64,000 nucleotides of DNA from Thereva unica (lineage: Eukaryota > Arthropoda > Insecta > Diptera > Therevidae): the NCBI GenBank assembly GCA_949987705.1, contig OX465282.1:96026070-96090069 (forward strand), given 5' to 3'. The position numbers and the translations under genes were made by a program. The first letter of the stretch is position 1. Every line of letters begins with the position of its first letter. This document shows positions 39,150 to 49,774 of this stretch, one piece after another. Under the pieces are notes generated by a model, which saw only the letters and a list, made by a program, of their open reading frames with translations, searched no databases and had not been told where the DNA came from.

Positions 39150-39577
39150 ATTAAAGAACATAATTACATTAGAAATGGAGTCTCTATTATTATAATAAAT
39201 GCAAAATTTGGATCTTATGTTTTATTTAACTTTACCTTTATGCAATCTTTCAGACTTTTTATTATTGATGAACAAGTTTCCATAACAATAACGCCAATGG
39301 ATTGTGGAGATATAGCACTCACGAATTTAAGGTCTTCGAAGGTGTTTCCCGTAGCCAAATAGCGCAGGGTTATTGACAACCGCTGGTTTGGAGGAATAGC
39401 TTCTCGTAAATTTGTATTAAGTTTTACTATATGTGGAGTTACCATTTTTAGCAACTCATCAAATGTCAGAGAATTCATCCTCAGAAAGTTGTTAAAATCT
39501 GTAGGTTCACTTATTCTCAGATCATTCAACAAATTTTCATGAGTGTATTGCTCCCTCTTTTTGTACCACTCTTTCAT
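37819..39577 (-). CDS. Harbinger (HARBI1-like) transposase, DDE nuclease, two exons
   Basis: Exon 1 is 39577-39236 (114 codons), with a donor AAG|GTAAAG. Exon 2 is 38625-37819, after an acceptor TTATGTTACAG. The phase is 0 and the product about 382 residues, normal for the family. The N-terminal part carries NQRLSITLRYLATGNTFEDL, the helix-rich region of DDE_Tnp_4 proteins. Catalytic residues are D143 in GAVDGKH, D233 in VGDDAF and E270 in RRIVENAFG. The conserved IPKTQAEWELIAEGF follows the junction, which supports the splice model. The enzyme cuts and pastes the element at TWA targets. Its exon 2 lies within the intron of the MADF gene and its intron contains MADF exon 2. Confidence 0.9.
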
Positions 39578-39794
39578 CCATTTTCACCTTTTTTTCTTTT
39601 TTTCTTCCCCACACATTGTTAATGCGATAGCAACACAACTTGCTTCAATTTCACTCAACATGTTTACTATTCGAAGGCTGACGTGAACTGATTTATTGCA
39701 CAATAATGTTGATAATCTGGGGCAAAGAAGGAAACCGTCAATATTTTCCTCAATATTATTTCACAATATTATTGATAGTCTAGGGGCCACTTAA

Positions 39795-40061
39795 TATGTG
39801 ATGCACTTTGCACAACAGAATTAGGTGTATTATTTTACTTAAACATACATATATTATTGTTAAAAATTCGGCTTACCGCACCTTTTGTATTAATTTACAC
39901 TTCAATTTAACTTTTTTTTATTTTTAAAGAAAAAATCACGCACGCACTTCACTTTTCTTTAAATGTAGAACATCTATTGAAAAACACAGGCACCTGTTTA
40001 TCCATAGCATATATGCACGTGCACGCACACAAGTACCCCCACCTCGTAATGAGACCAACAC
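39795..40061. other. Non-coding spacer
   Basis: Apart from CA/TG-rich words near 40010-40030, nothing is recognised. Confidence 0.4.
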
Positions 40062-41177
40062 CAATAATTACCCGCCAAGAATTTGAAAGAATTGATATAT
40101 TTTAATTGCACCCCATCTATGACAAAGAATAGTGAGCACCATCTATGGCAATATTACATTACTCTTCGTTTTACCTATGATTATCAATTTCCATAAAATA
40201 TACAAAAAACATTTCATAAATAATAGAAAATCTGTTGTCATAATTCAGTTGTTTACTTCCTTCGAAACTTTATACATATCTTGCATTGGAAAGTACCTTT
40301 TTACGTAAGCATGAATAAATATGTTTATTGCCACATTCCTACAAGTTAGCGTTTGGAGTAATGTGAAGGCGCTAGATCGGGATGCGAAAGGACCAGGGTT
40401 CGATTCTTGGTGATGGCCGCAAATTTTTATTTTTTAGCTAAGATGATTTATTGTAGTATAATAAACTAAGCCTGCGTTGATGGTAAAATCTCAAAGCGGC
40501 GACTAATTAAAACCTTTGGTACATATTCAATTGTGAGCTATAACTCAATCTATAATAAGCTAAATAAGCCTAATCCGTTCTTAACTAAAACTTTTATTTC
40601 ACGTTGCATTGATTTAATTATTGTCATAATGCTGTATCCTAGTTTGGCCATGGAGATTCATAAGTATTACACTGACCAACGCTATATATAATTAATCTTG
40701 AAAAGTTTTTGTTAAAGACTTATGTAGGTTATAAGTTGTGAGACTTCGCGTAATCTAAAACTTAACAAAGTATTTAACAAACACTACAAAAATCATCATA
40801 GCTTAAAAAAAAAGAACATGCGCCACCACCAAGTATCGAACCCTGGTCCTTTCGCACCCCGATCTAGCGCCTTCACATTACTCCAAACGCTAACTTGTAG
40901 GAATGTGGCAATAAACATATTTATTCATGCTTACGTAAAAAGGTGCTTTCCAATGCAAGATATGTATAAAGTTTCGAAGGAAATAAACAACTGAATTATG
41001 ACAACAGATTTTCTATTATTTATGAAATGTTTTTTGTATATTTTATGGAAATTGATAATCATAGCTAAAACGAAGAGTAATGTAATATTGCCATAGATGG
41101 TGTTCACTATTCTTTGTCATAGATGGGGTGCAATTAAAATATATCAATTCTTTCAAATTCTTGGCGGGTAATTATTG
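40062..41177. repeat. Large inverted repeat with tRNA-like sequence in each arm
   Basis: The left arm (about 40062-40418) and right arm (about 40818-41177) are inverted copies with few differences, around a spacer of about 400 bp. Each arm ends inward with a tRNA-like stretch: box A-like TTAGCGTTTGG and box B-like GGTTCGATTC, at about 40346-40410 on the plus strand and 40825-40895 on the minus strand. The two promoters point towards each other. It may be two SINEs inserted head-to-head or a foldback element built from one. No flanking duplication was confirmed. Confidence 0.75.
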
Positions 41178-41179
41178 TA

Positions 41180-41362
41180 TAATTCTTTCAGCAGCATCTC
41201 CATGAAAGATGCGTTAGTTTTCCAAGTTATTTGTTTGAATGTTTTCGCGATTCTTCACAATCTCCACTTAATATATTGTCATCCAGTCTGAAGTGTTATT
41301 CAACAGAAAGAATACCAAGAAAAAGCGTAATTAGTGGCTAGTCTCTAGGCACAACATCCCAC
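41180..41362 (-). repeat. LINE A 3' tail fragment
   Basis: It is the reverse complement of 35535-35728, at high similarity, from GAAAGAATTATA to GGGATGTTGTGCC. It abuts the right arm of the large inverted repeat. Confidence 0.8.
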
Positions 41363-41672
41363 TTTTGTTTTGTTATTCTGAAGAGATACATACTTTAGTT
41401 GATAAAAACTTAAAAATATGCTTTTAAATAAAGGGCTGCAAAAATTTTTAGATATGGGGCAAATCGTTTGTAAAATTTTTGTAAAATATTAAAAATTCTG
41501 AGAAAAATCACTTCCTTATATTGATGGACTATAAGGACGGTCTTAAATACATTGTTCGTGCAATTAAATTTATAAATTTTCATTCATTTCAGTAAGCGTT
41601 TATAAATATGCCCTGGTAAAAATTAGATATCTACTTTTCGTTTTAAACCTACCAAATGTTTTGTTTAAATCA
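41363..41672. other. Non-coding spacer
   Basis: It is AT-rich, with no gene or repeat recognised. Confidence 0.4.
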
Positions 41673-41954
41673 TACAGTGGCCGAAATTGATTTAAGTTCA
41701 CCCAACACTTCTATGTTTCAGAGCGTTTTCCTCAGCCCCATTTTGTTGTGGAAACCTGAATTTTAACATAGTTGCCTTTCTAGGGGTTGCGAATAAGTGG
41801 TAAAAAAATTATATCGCTAGCTCTCTTAATAACAGTAAAATGCATACCGGAAGTAAAAGCATTTCAATTTGAAGCATTTTTAGTGCGAAATTGATTTAAG
41901 TTCAGTAAAAAATACAAAGAAAAAAGGGTTCTTATTGCCATTAATGAACTTTAT

Positions 41955-42695
41955 TTAATATTTAACCGATTCTCCATTGTTTTTATGACTGGAAAAATTC
42001 TTTTTCTCATACTCGCCACTAATGTGTGGAGCATTTCTTCCGGAATTGAATTCCAAGCATGTTAAATGCTTATATTTGAGCGATTCTACATTTTCAGATT
42101 GCCTTCCATGGGCATGAACCTTCTTGACTACAATTCCCCAAAGGTTTTCTATTGGATTTAGATCAGAAGAGCGTGCCGGCCAATCCAAAACTAGGATCTG
42201 CTGCTCTTCAAACCACTTTAGTGTAGCTCTCGCTTTGTGGATAAGTGCATTATCCTGTTAAAATGTCCAATTATCGCCATGTGCATTCTCTCCCAATACG
42301 ACTAAAACATTGTCCAAAAGGTCAATGTAGTCTGCAGCACACATCCGGGTAGTTATCCAACAAATAGGACTCTTTGTACGAGCAGAAAAAGCGGCCCAAA
42401 CCATCACTGTGCCTCCTCCAAAATTTCGGCTCCAAGGAACTTCAGGTGTTTTCTTAGGATCATGCCAAAAGTATTGGCAGCGATCTGGCCCATCCAGATT
42501 AAATTTTTTTTCATCAGAAAAAATAACATTTCGCCAATCCTTATCCCATGACATTACATTCTCTGCAAATTTAAGCCTTAGCAATTTATGCTTTTGGCAT
42601 GACCTTAAGAAAATACCTGAAGTTCCTTGGAGCCGAAATTTCGGAGGAGGCACAGTGATGGTTTGGGCCGCTTTTCTGCTCATACGAGAGTCCAA
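41955..42695 (-). pseudogene. Tc1 transposase C-terminal half, left arm and loop
   Basis: Two open pieces on the minus strand carry NVIFSDEKKFNLDGPD (first catalytic Asp), GGGTVMVWAAFSA, HGDNWTF and, further on, DWPARSSDLNPIENLWG (final acidic site region). A frame break lies between them near 42190-42260, at the QQDNA region. The frame above about 42590 reads the antisense of the other arm, so it is not part of the family. Confidence 0.8.
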
Positions 42696-43110
42696 TTAGT
42701 TGGATAAGTAGCCGAATGTGTGCTGCACACTAGATTTCACTTTAGGACGATGTTTTGGTGTCATTTGGAGAGGAAGCGCTTGGCGATAATTGGACCTTTC
42801 AATAGGATAGTGCACCTATCCATAAAGAAAGAGCTACTATGAAGTGGTTTGAGGAGCAAAAGTATCCCCTTTTGGATTGGCTGGCACACTCTACGGGTTT
42901 AAATCTGGTAGAAGATTTATGGAGAATTGTAGTCAGAAAGGTGTATGCTCATGGAAGGCGGTTTGAAAATTTAGAATCGCTCAAAATAAGCATTTAACAT
43001 GCTTGGAATTCAATTCCGGAGGAAATGCTCCACACATTAGTGGCGAGTATGAGAAAAAGAATTTTTCCAGTCATAAAAACAATGGAGAATCGGTTAAATA
43101 TTAAATAAAG
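42591..43110 (+). pseudogene. Tc1 transposase C-terminal half, right arm (degenerate)
   Basis: The plus-strand copy has EVPWSRNFGGGTVMVWAAF followed by several stops and frameshifts, then a recognisable EFNSGGNAPHISGEYEKK end. It is more decayed than the left arm. Confidence 0.75.
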
Positions 43111-43589
43111 TTCATTAATGGCAATAAGAACCCTTTTTTCTTTGTATTTTTTACTGAACTTAAATCAATTTCGCACTAAAAATGCTTCAAATTGAAATGC
43201 TTTTACTTCCGGTATGCATTTTACTGTTATTAAGAGAGCTAGCGATATAATTTTTTTACCACTTATTCGCAACCCCTAGAAAGGCAACTATGTTAAAATT
43301 CAGGTTTCCACAACAAAATGGGGCTGAGGAAAACGCTCTGAAACATAGAAGTGTTGGGTGAACTTAAATCAATTTCGGCCACTGTACATATTTTTTGTGA
43401 CAAATCCACAGCGAAGTTCGATCAAATTGAATTTTTGTTTTGGTCTACAGCATCACCTACATGACTATAAACTATAATAAAATGAACAGCATATAAAATA
43501 TGCATATAAACAAATAAATACTTTATATTATTTCCGCGAAATTTCTTAATGATTTATAAAGCCGCCGAAGAGCCATAAAAACTCAAGAA

Positions 43590-44025
43590 AATGATTTTTT
43601 TGCACTTTTAATTAAATAAATGTTTATGTTCTCCTGAGTATCATTATTAAATAATATAATTTAGTGAGAAATATAATCGAAACATGTTACACCGAAGTAA
43701 AAAAAAAAATTGTATTTCACCATTTTGCGGCCGGGGATTGAACTTGGTTCCCCTGTGATAGGACTCCAGCGCCTTACCTCTAGGCTACCGATATATGGAC
43801 TTTATTAGAAATCTCTTTTTTGTTGTTTAAATATATGTACTTCTGGTTGAAATTTCCAGACCATTTTCTCAGTTTTTGGTCTTTTGACCAAGAGCTACAT
43901 TTTGAGATATGGCCGAAGTCTGTAGCGACAGTGCTTTCAGAGATGAAAGTAGGCTTCAGACGGACAGACGGACAGAGCCTCTGTATAAGCTTCTTTTTTT
44001 TTGAAAAAGCTAAAAGGACATAATA
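43590..44025 (-). repeat. SINE-like repeat with internal tRNA-like region, copy 2
   Basis: It is the reverse-complement counterpart of 24735-25160. The tRNA-like part lies at about 43725-43795, with GGTAGCCTAGAGGTAAGG and AAGTTCAATCCCC on the minus strand. It immediately precedes a Tc1 relic. Confidence 0.65.
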
Positions 44026-44039
44026 AAACAAATACAACT

Positions 44040-44470
44040 TTTACTAAGAAGGAGTAGGCCTTCTGTTGTTTTGATTACTTCATGAATTCTCCTTGAAATT
44101 AAATTACACAAATTTTCATTCGACGAATTTGAGATCATGTTGCTTGGAGAGCCCTTGAACTGATTCTTCCTTGCTGTTGACTGTTTTGCAGACCCACAAA
44201 CCTTGCTTGACACCCAACCCCGCAAATTTTCAAATTTTCAGATTTGGTGAAAATGCAGGATAAGGCATTACGGTTATGTTTTATCCTGGAACCAGTTTCT
44301 TATTAGTTTGGTCGCGTGTATTGCTGCATTATGCTGTTGGAAAATCCATCTTTCTCTTTCGAATTGGGCCGACATCATTTCTTCATTGTCTAAACCGGAA
44401 ATGTACATACATACTTTACTATTTCTTAAGGTGAAACCCCTCGCTTGCTTTGCTTGCTTTGGCATATCAA
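44040..44470 (-). pseudogene. Degenerate Tc1 transposase relic
   Basis: The minus strand encodes RWIFQQHNAAIHATKLIRNW. In this motif the second catalytic Asp of the usual QQDNA is replaced by His. PAFSPNLK follows, a worn form of the SPDLNPIENLWG box, then stops and frameshifts. It is inactive. Confidence 0.7.
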
Positions 44471-44479
44471 ATAAATCAA

Positions 44480-45440
44480 TGCTTTGTCACGAGGCCAAAC
44501 TAAATTCCAAAGCGGCTAAGACGGGACAACTTTATACCCCGATTTACGTCGCTTCGATTTACATCATCGAAAAATTTGATTCTATAACTCGACTTACGTA
44601 GTCCTTTCTCCGATTTACGTAGCAAATTTTTCAGCTGCAATTAAAAAGGCTAGATCCATTTTATTAGAAAAATGGAAAAAGCGCTGCAACGACACAAATA
44701 AAAGCCGGTTTACATCCCGGACTCAAAGTGGAAGCGTATATCTGAACTCCTGTATTGCACAAAATATAGTATGCTTCTGTCTCTGCTTCACCAAAGTGAC
44801 AAAATCAAACGGCAGCCTCAAAGTAGGGCCCTACTCTACTTAACGAATGCGTAAATCAAAAAAAGCTTGTAATTTCGTTAAATTTAAATATTCTAGCGCC
44901 TATTAGATGCCACTTTCGTGGTTTGTTGTGGTTTTGTTTCATATTTACCTTATTTTCGACAGTTTGAAAAATCCGTAAATTTTTGTTATTTCAAAAACGA
45001 AATTTGGAAATGTTTGCAACTAATAAAATTGTCTTTTTTTACTAGATACACATTAATTTAATATAACTATCTAAAAGCCTTTGCAGATCATTAAATTGTT
45101 TCCTCTGTGACCGTGTTAAAAATTTCCCGTTTGACAGTTATAAAAAGTTTCGGACTTTCGACGAAACTTTGCGCTTGCATTGTGTACAGAGCGACTTTGG
45201 TCTTCCACACCTCTTAAGGTCATCCGCCCACGAGTCGAGTGGTTAGCAATCCCAGTTGCATACGCAACTATTTCGTGACCTTGCCCGTATAAGGAAATGG
45301 GAATCCACTTACGGGTCGACAGAAACGAAACCGATTTGAAACTAGTTGGGTTGTCGGTTTGAGCCTTTCTGTCCACACGTTCAACTTCCCAGTATCATAA
45401 ACATACACGGAAAAACTGACTTCTCAGGAAATAGTAACAC
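44480..45440. other. Non-coding stretch
   Basis: Several CGATTTACGT words occur between 44540 and 44625. No gene or element was delimited in the rest. Confidence 0.4.
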
Positions 45441-45444
45441 GTTT

Positions 45445-45727
45445 TAGTCCAGTGCAATTAGTAAATGAAATTGCATTTTACGATGTACGATTTTTTTTTT
45501 TAGAATTTCTTCTTTTTAGAAGTTTGTGGGGTCGCAGTGTGTTGGGAAAAGCCGCCATTTTGAAAAAGAGGTCGTTAATAACAAATAACTCGTTTGCATG
45601 CAATGATAGCTGAAAGTGATCAATTATCTACAAAATGAGCCCTCAACGATGTCTGTAAGTTAATTTGGCTCAAAGTTATGGGCGCTCAAAGTTCAACCTT
45701 GATCGTGTGGTTGGGGTTGAATGCAGT
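45445..45727 (+). repeat. Dispersed repeat, copy 1
   Basis: The sequence from TAGTCCAGTGCAATTA to TTGAATGCAGT is shared with 59682-59996, including AGCCGCCATTTTGAAAAAGA and AAAATGAGCCCTCAACGA. No coding is seen and the family is unknown. Confidence 0.75.
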
Positions 45728-45839
45728 ACTGGAACAATGTTCACGGGGCAATCCAGCGTCTGAATGTTGATGGGTGCTCCGGGTCCTTTATTGATCAGCT
45801 GCTGAAGTGCAGGGACATAAAGTCTAGCCTGGGGCTTTT

Positions 45840-48190
45840 GCAAGAAGTCAGACGAAGTTAGAAAAGGCACACCACAAGGTGAGGTCTAATCTCGGCTCCT
45901 TTGCAATATAACAGTCAACGAAGTGCTGATAACTCTAAGGGAGTCTTGGTGCACTACGGTGGCCTATGCTTATGATATTGTGCAGGTGGTGACCGGCAAG
46001 TACATACATCTTAACAATAAGAGATATAATGCAACAAGCATTGGACACCCTTGCTCATTGGGCTACTACAAAGGGTCTAGGCGTTAGCCCAGCCAAGACT
46101 GAGGTAGTGCTCTTTACAAAGAAGCATAGACTTCCTAATTTGCCTTCTTTAAGATTCTGCAATGAAACACTGAATCTACAGGAGGACACGAAATTTCTAG
46201 GTCTCATACTCGATAGGAAACTAAAGTGGAGGCCCTATATTTCAGAAAGAGCCAATAAAGCCAAAAAAGCTCTCTTCTTATGCCAGAGAACGATCGGAGT
46301 TAATTGGGGCCTTAAACCCCGCATCGTCCACTGGCTGCATACAGCCGTAATCAGACCTATACTTATGCATGGCGTATCGGTATGGTGGACTGCATTAGAG
46401 AAGATTACATATCGTAAGATACTGGAAAGGGTCCAAAGAACAGCTGAGCTGTGTATCAGTTGTGCAATGAGAAGCACCCGAACAGCTGCGCTGGATGTCT
46501 TATTGCATCTTACTACTTTGGACATACACGCCGAGCAAATGGCAGCCTGGACGGCTGCCAAGACAAAGGCTTCTCTTGGATGGACTCCATATTCATATGG
46601 CCACTCATCCACCCTTAGGAGGCTCGCCACCGCTGCGAGCACCTAGACTATACTACACCTACGTGGACCTTGGAGGAAGTTTTCAATACCATCATTCCGG
46701 CCAGAGATGACTGGACAGATGGTGTTATCCCAACTGGGTCATTATGTATCTACACCAGTGATTCCCAAAGTGGGTTCCGCGGAACCTTAGGGTTCCACGA
46801 AAAAATTTTAGGGTTCCGTGTCACCAGCGCCAAAGCGCAAATACATTCGCAGACTGACCGGCGCCGCCGTTTAACGCGTTCTTGCTAAACAGAAAGTGCG
46901 AATGGCCCTTCTTTCTTGAAATTTGGTCTACGTCACGCCGCGTAACAATTTGGCCGCCATTCCATATTCCCATGGGGTTGTGAAGAAAATGCTAATCCGC
47001 CCTTTTGAGATGGGCGCCATGGACCAAACGATATATTGGGTATACTATATTGCTTATGGTGTTGTACTTATCATACTCTTTCATTTGATACCCATGTCGA
47101 AGGGGTTGTGAAGAATATTTCAATCCGCTCTCCTGAGACTGCCGCCATGGATCTAAAGGTATATTGAGTATACCATATTGCATTGTCATCGGAGCTGAAG
47201 TTGTGTGCAAAATTTCAGGGTGATCGGGTAACCGGAAGTATTCAAAAAATCGATTGCAAGATATGTACCGGACAAACAGACTGACAAGAAATCATCATTC
47301 ATTTTTTTCATCATAAATAATATATGCATATATCATATATTATTTTACTTTTTCATAGTTGGGTTCCGCCAAATTTTATACTTTGTAGAAAGGTTCCGTC
47401 CGAAATAAAGTTTGGGAACCACTGATCTACACAGATGGCTCAAAAATTGGGAACAGCGTAGGCTCTGGTATTTTCTCCGAAGCATTGAATATAGATACCT
47501 CTCTTCGTCTACCCGAATACTGCAGCGTCTTCCAAGCGGAAATCACTGTGATCTGGGAGGCTCTCGAATGGCTGAAGATAAATAATATACTCATAAGAAT
47601 ATATGAATTCAATCGGATAGCCCAGCGGCCTTCTAGGCTCTTAATTCTATGTTCACAACATCCACGACTCTTCTGAACTGCCCCAGGTCTCTGTGTGCGA
47701 CTGCCACTCAGTTTCATATAACACTGTGTTGTATAAGGCAAATGAGCTTGCTAGACAGGGAACCGAAGTGGAAAAGACACTCCCCTTAACCCGGATGTGA
47801 ATGTCCTTAGCCACCTACAAACCAGCTGTGAAAAAAATCAGCTTATCTCGAGCTGGGTTGAAATTGGACCCCAGCAATGGTGTGCCGCACTCTTCATGCA
47901 ATGTGGCCAACTTTGGAAGCAAAGCGTTCAAAATTTTTTATTCAGTTGAGCAAAAAGGTAATAAACCATGTGGTAAAGGTGCTGACCGGTCATTGCCCCT
48001 TTGATCCGCACGCCGAAAGATTAGGACTTCCCCACAACGACTTATGCAGAAGTTGTGGTAATGAAGAGGAGAAAGAAACTGCCTCCCATCTTTTCTGTAC
48101 ATGTCCCGCCCTCGCAAGGAAAAGAGGGACCTTTCAAAATGGCTTAAAAAGGCCTGAACTTTGTCCCAACACTAGAATGGTATCACAATG
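45840..48190 (+). pseudogene. Degenerate LINE D (RT, RNase H and zinc-finger tail) interrupted by a hAT MITE
   Basis: The remnant starts in the RT domain at KGTPQGEV and continues with VAYAYDIVQV, where the YADD motif has decayed. The open piece 46029-46646 contains LGLILDRKLKWRPYI and VQRTAELCIS. After the MITE it resumes with an RNase H domain (YTDGSKIGNSVGSGIFS, VFQAEITVIWEAL, KANELARQGTE). It ends in the Cys/His tail LTGHCPFDPHAERLGLP, CRSCGNEEE and HLFCTCPALARKR. The RNase H and tail point to an R1, LOA or I-related LINE. Several frameshifts and stops make it inactive. Confidence 0.8.
46756..47424. mobile_element. hAT MITE inserted in LINE D
   Basis: The ends are CAGTGATTCCCAAAGTGGGT, and on the other strand CAGTGGTTCCCAAACTTTAT. 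The 8-bp duplication ATCTACAC lies at 46748-46755 and 47425-47432. It splits the LINE D RNase H codons for YTDGSK. It has no transposase. Internally it carries two units of the 128-bp repeat otherwise found at 56-59 kb (GCC-CC-ATGG landmarks at 47013 and 47141). Confidence 0.88.
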
Positions 48191-48246
48191 AGCCCAATGG
48201 CATGCCTAAGTGGGCTCCCTATTGGGGGCAGCCATTTCAACCTAAC

Positions 48247-48600
48247 TTCCCGAGTAAAAATAAATTATGGCCTTATAACGGGCGTGATTGTTATAGCCCT
48301 CGGCCAATGAATGACGGCCTTGCAGTACCAACAACGGCCATGCGACGGTGGTACGGCGGCCGTATGGTTGCTATTAAGGGCATACGACACGGTAGTACAG
48401 TGGCAGCGACGTGGATATTCGCTCTACTATAAGAAAATATACTAGCCCGAGTAAAAATAAAATAAGGCCTTTCAACGGGCGAACACCAAAAGTGCTTAAA
48501 CATAGTCCTCGGCCATATGAAGGGCATTGGAAGGCTCGTTGCAGGTCAGTACGGCCGTATACCACACACGCACACACATAGCGACGGGTATACGTTTGTA
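48247..48600. repeat. Repeats with CCCGAGTAAAAATAAA ends and CGGCCGT words
   Basis: CCCGAGTAAAAATAAA followed by GGCCTT.. AACGGGCG occurs at about 48250 and 48448. An inverted relative, TTTTTTATTTAGTTCGGG, ends near 52024. These may be termini of one or two old DNA elements. A dense set of CGGCC words stands out against the AT-rich background. Confidence 0.45.
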
Positions 48601-49320
48601 TATAACGCAATTAAAAATAACTCTTTTTAATATTCATCTATGTAGAGATACTCACCTCGTATTTATTGAGAAAAACATCATCAACACACGGTTTTTTTTC
48701 TTCTAGCGATTTAATAACAAAATTTTCCACTAAAATATAAATCAACACGCACTACACACTTCCCTTACAACAAACCGACTGGGGCCACTGGCGAGCTCTT
48801 TTCGATAATATTGTAGGATAAATCGAAAGAGCCGTTCATTAACGAAAATGTTCAAGTTCCCATAAAACAAATTCAACAATACAGTCCACGAAATTAATTT
48901 GAAGCCACCTACTTTTCCCAACTTTGAAGTTTCGTTATGCAAAAACCTAGCATTTATATGAGTTACCAAAAATATCAAAATTTAGGGAATTTTGTGTAGT
49001 TTGGTTTTGGATTCAAAAATATCCCGTTTTCTATGGAATTCTAGAAGGGGAACGGTAAATTTGAGCTAACTCCTAAAATTATACCTTGGAAATGCGAAAT
49101 TAATTTGAAGACACTACCATATTTCTATTATTTTTTATTTGTACAATAATTTTTTGACATCTTAATATTTGGTTGGTCTACCTTGATTATTTATGACCTG
49201 AAAACAACGATTTGGCATTGAATTAATTAATTTTTTTATCATATCATCTGGAATTTCTTCCCACGTAGACAAAATGGATCTTTTAAGCTCCTGAACACTG
49301 TTGAATCGAGTTCCGTTATT

Positions 49321-49765
49321 TTAGATTTTCCGGGCCATCCATCCCCACAGGTTTTCAATTGGATTGAGATCAAGACTTCGTGTGGGCCACTCCATTAAAG
49401 GGGTGTTTGCTTCTGCTAACCATTGTTTTGTTCTCCTAGCAGTGTGTATGGGCGCATTATCCTGCTGGAAAATAAAGTTTGGTTCAGCGATATTCTCAGG
49501 ATACTCATCCATTATCATTTCTAGGAGTTCCACGTAGCTGTCCGCATTCATTCGTACCGCAACTGAGCACAACCTTGTTTTGTCGAGGAAACCAAAAGCA
49601 CCCCACACCATAACGCTCCCGCCTCCTGAATGACTGCTCATTCGGACTTATGGTGCTCTTCCTAGATCCTGCCAATATGCCAAGCGCCAATTGCACATCC
49701 ATCAGGACCATCCAGATTAATTTTTTTTTTCATCACTGAAGATAACATTCTGCCATTCGTGAGTC
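49321..49765 (-). pseudogene. Tc1 transposase, C-terminal part (third element)
   Basis: The minus strand carries MSWTHEWQNVIFSDE (first catalytic Asp), a frameshift in an A-run, GGGSVMVWGAFGF, FIFQQDNAPIHTARR (second Asp) and SLDLNPIENLWGWM. The codons before MSW lie on the far side of the LINE insertion. Confidence 0.85.
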
Positions 49766-49774
49766 CAGGACATG

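Larger units (their letters stand above)
36564..39791. mobile_element. Complete PIF/Harbinger transposon with two spliced genes
   Basis: The 3,228-bp element has inverted ends of about 28 bp (AGGGGTCCCTAGACTATCAA at left; the right end has AGTGGCCCCTAGACTATC inverted). The TAA target duplication lies at 36561-36563 and 39792-39794. Subterminal CAATATT words are numerous at both ends and may bind transposase. It carries a HARBI1-like nuclease gene on the minus strand and a MADF-domain gene on the plus strand. Both have intact frames and canonical splice sites, so the element may be autonomous. Confidence 0.9.
41675..43384. mobile_element. Second palindromic Tc1-type element
   Basis: It begins CAGTGGCCGAAATTGATTTA at 41675 and ends with its inverse at 43384. 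TA is present on both sides (41673-41674 and 43385-43386). A 19-nt direct repeat (CGAAATTGATTTAAGTTCA) lies at 41682-41700 and 41886-41904, and again inverted at the right end, giving an IR/DR structure. The arms of about 795 bp (41675-42470 and 42591-43384) are inverted copies that extend far beyond the terminal repeats into transposase codons. Only the central 120 bp are single copy. The outer 400 bp appear identical, while the inner coding parts have diverged. The N-terminal half of the transposase is absent. Confidence 0.85.
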
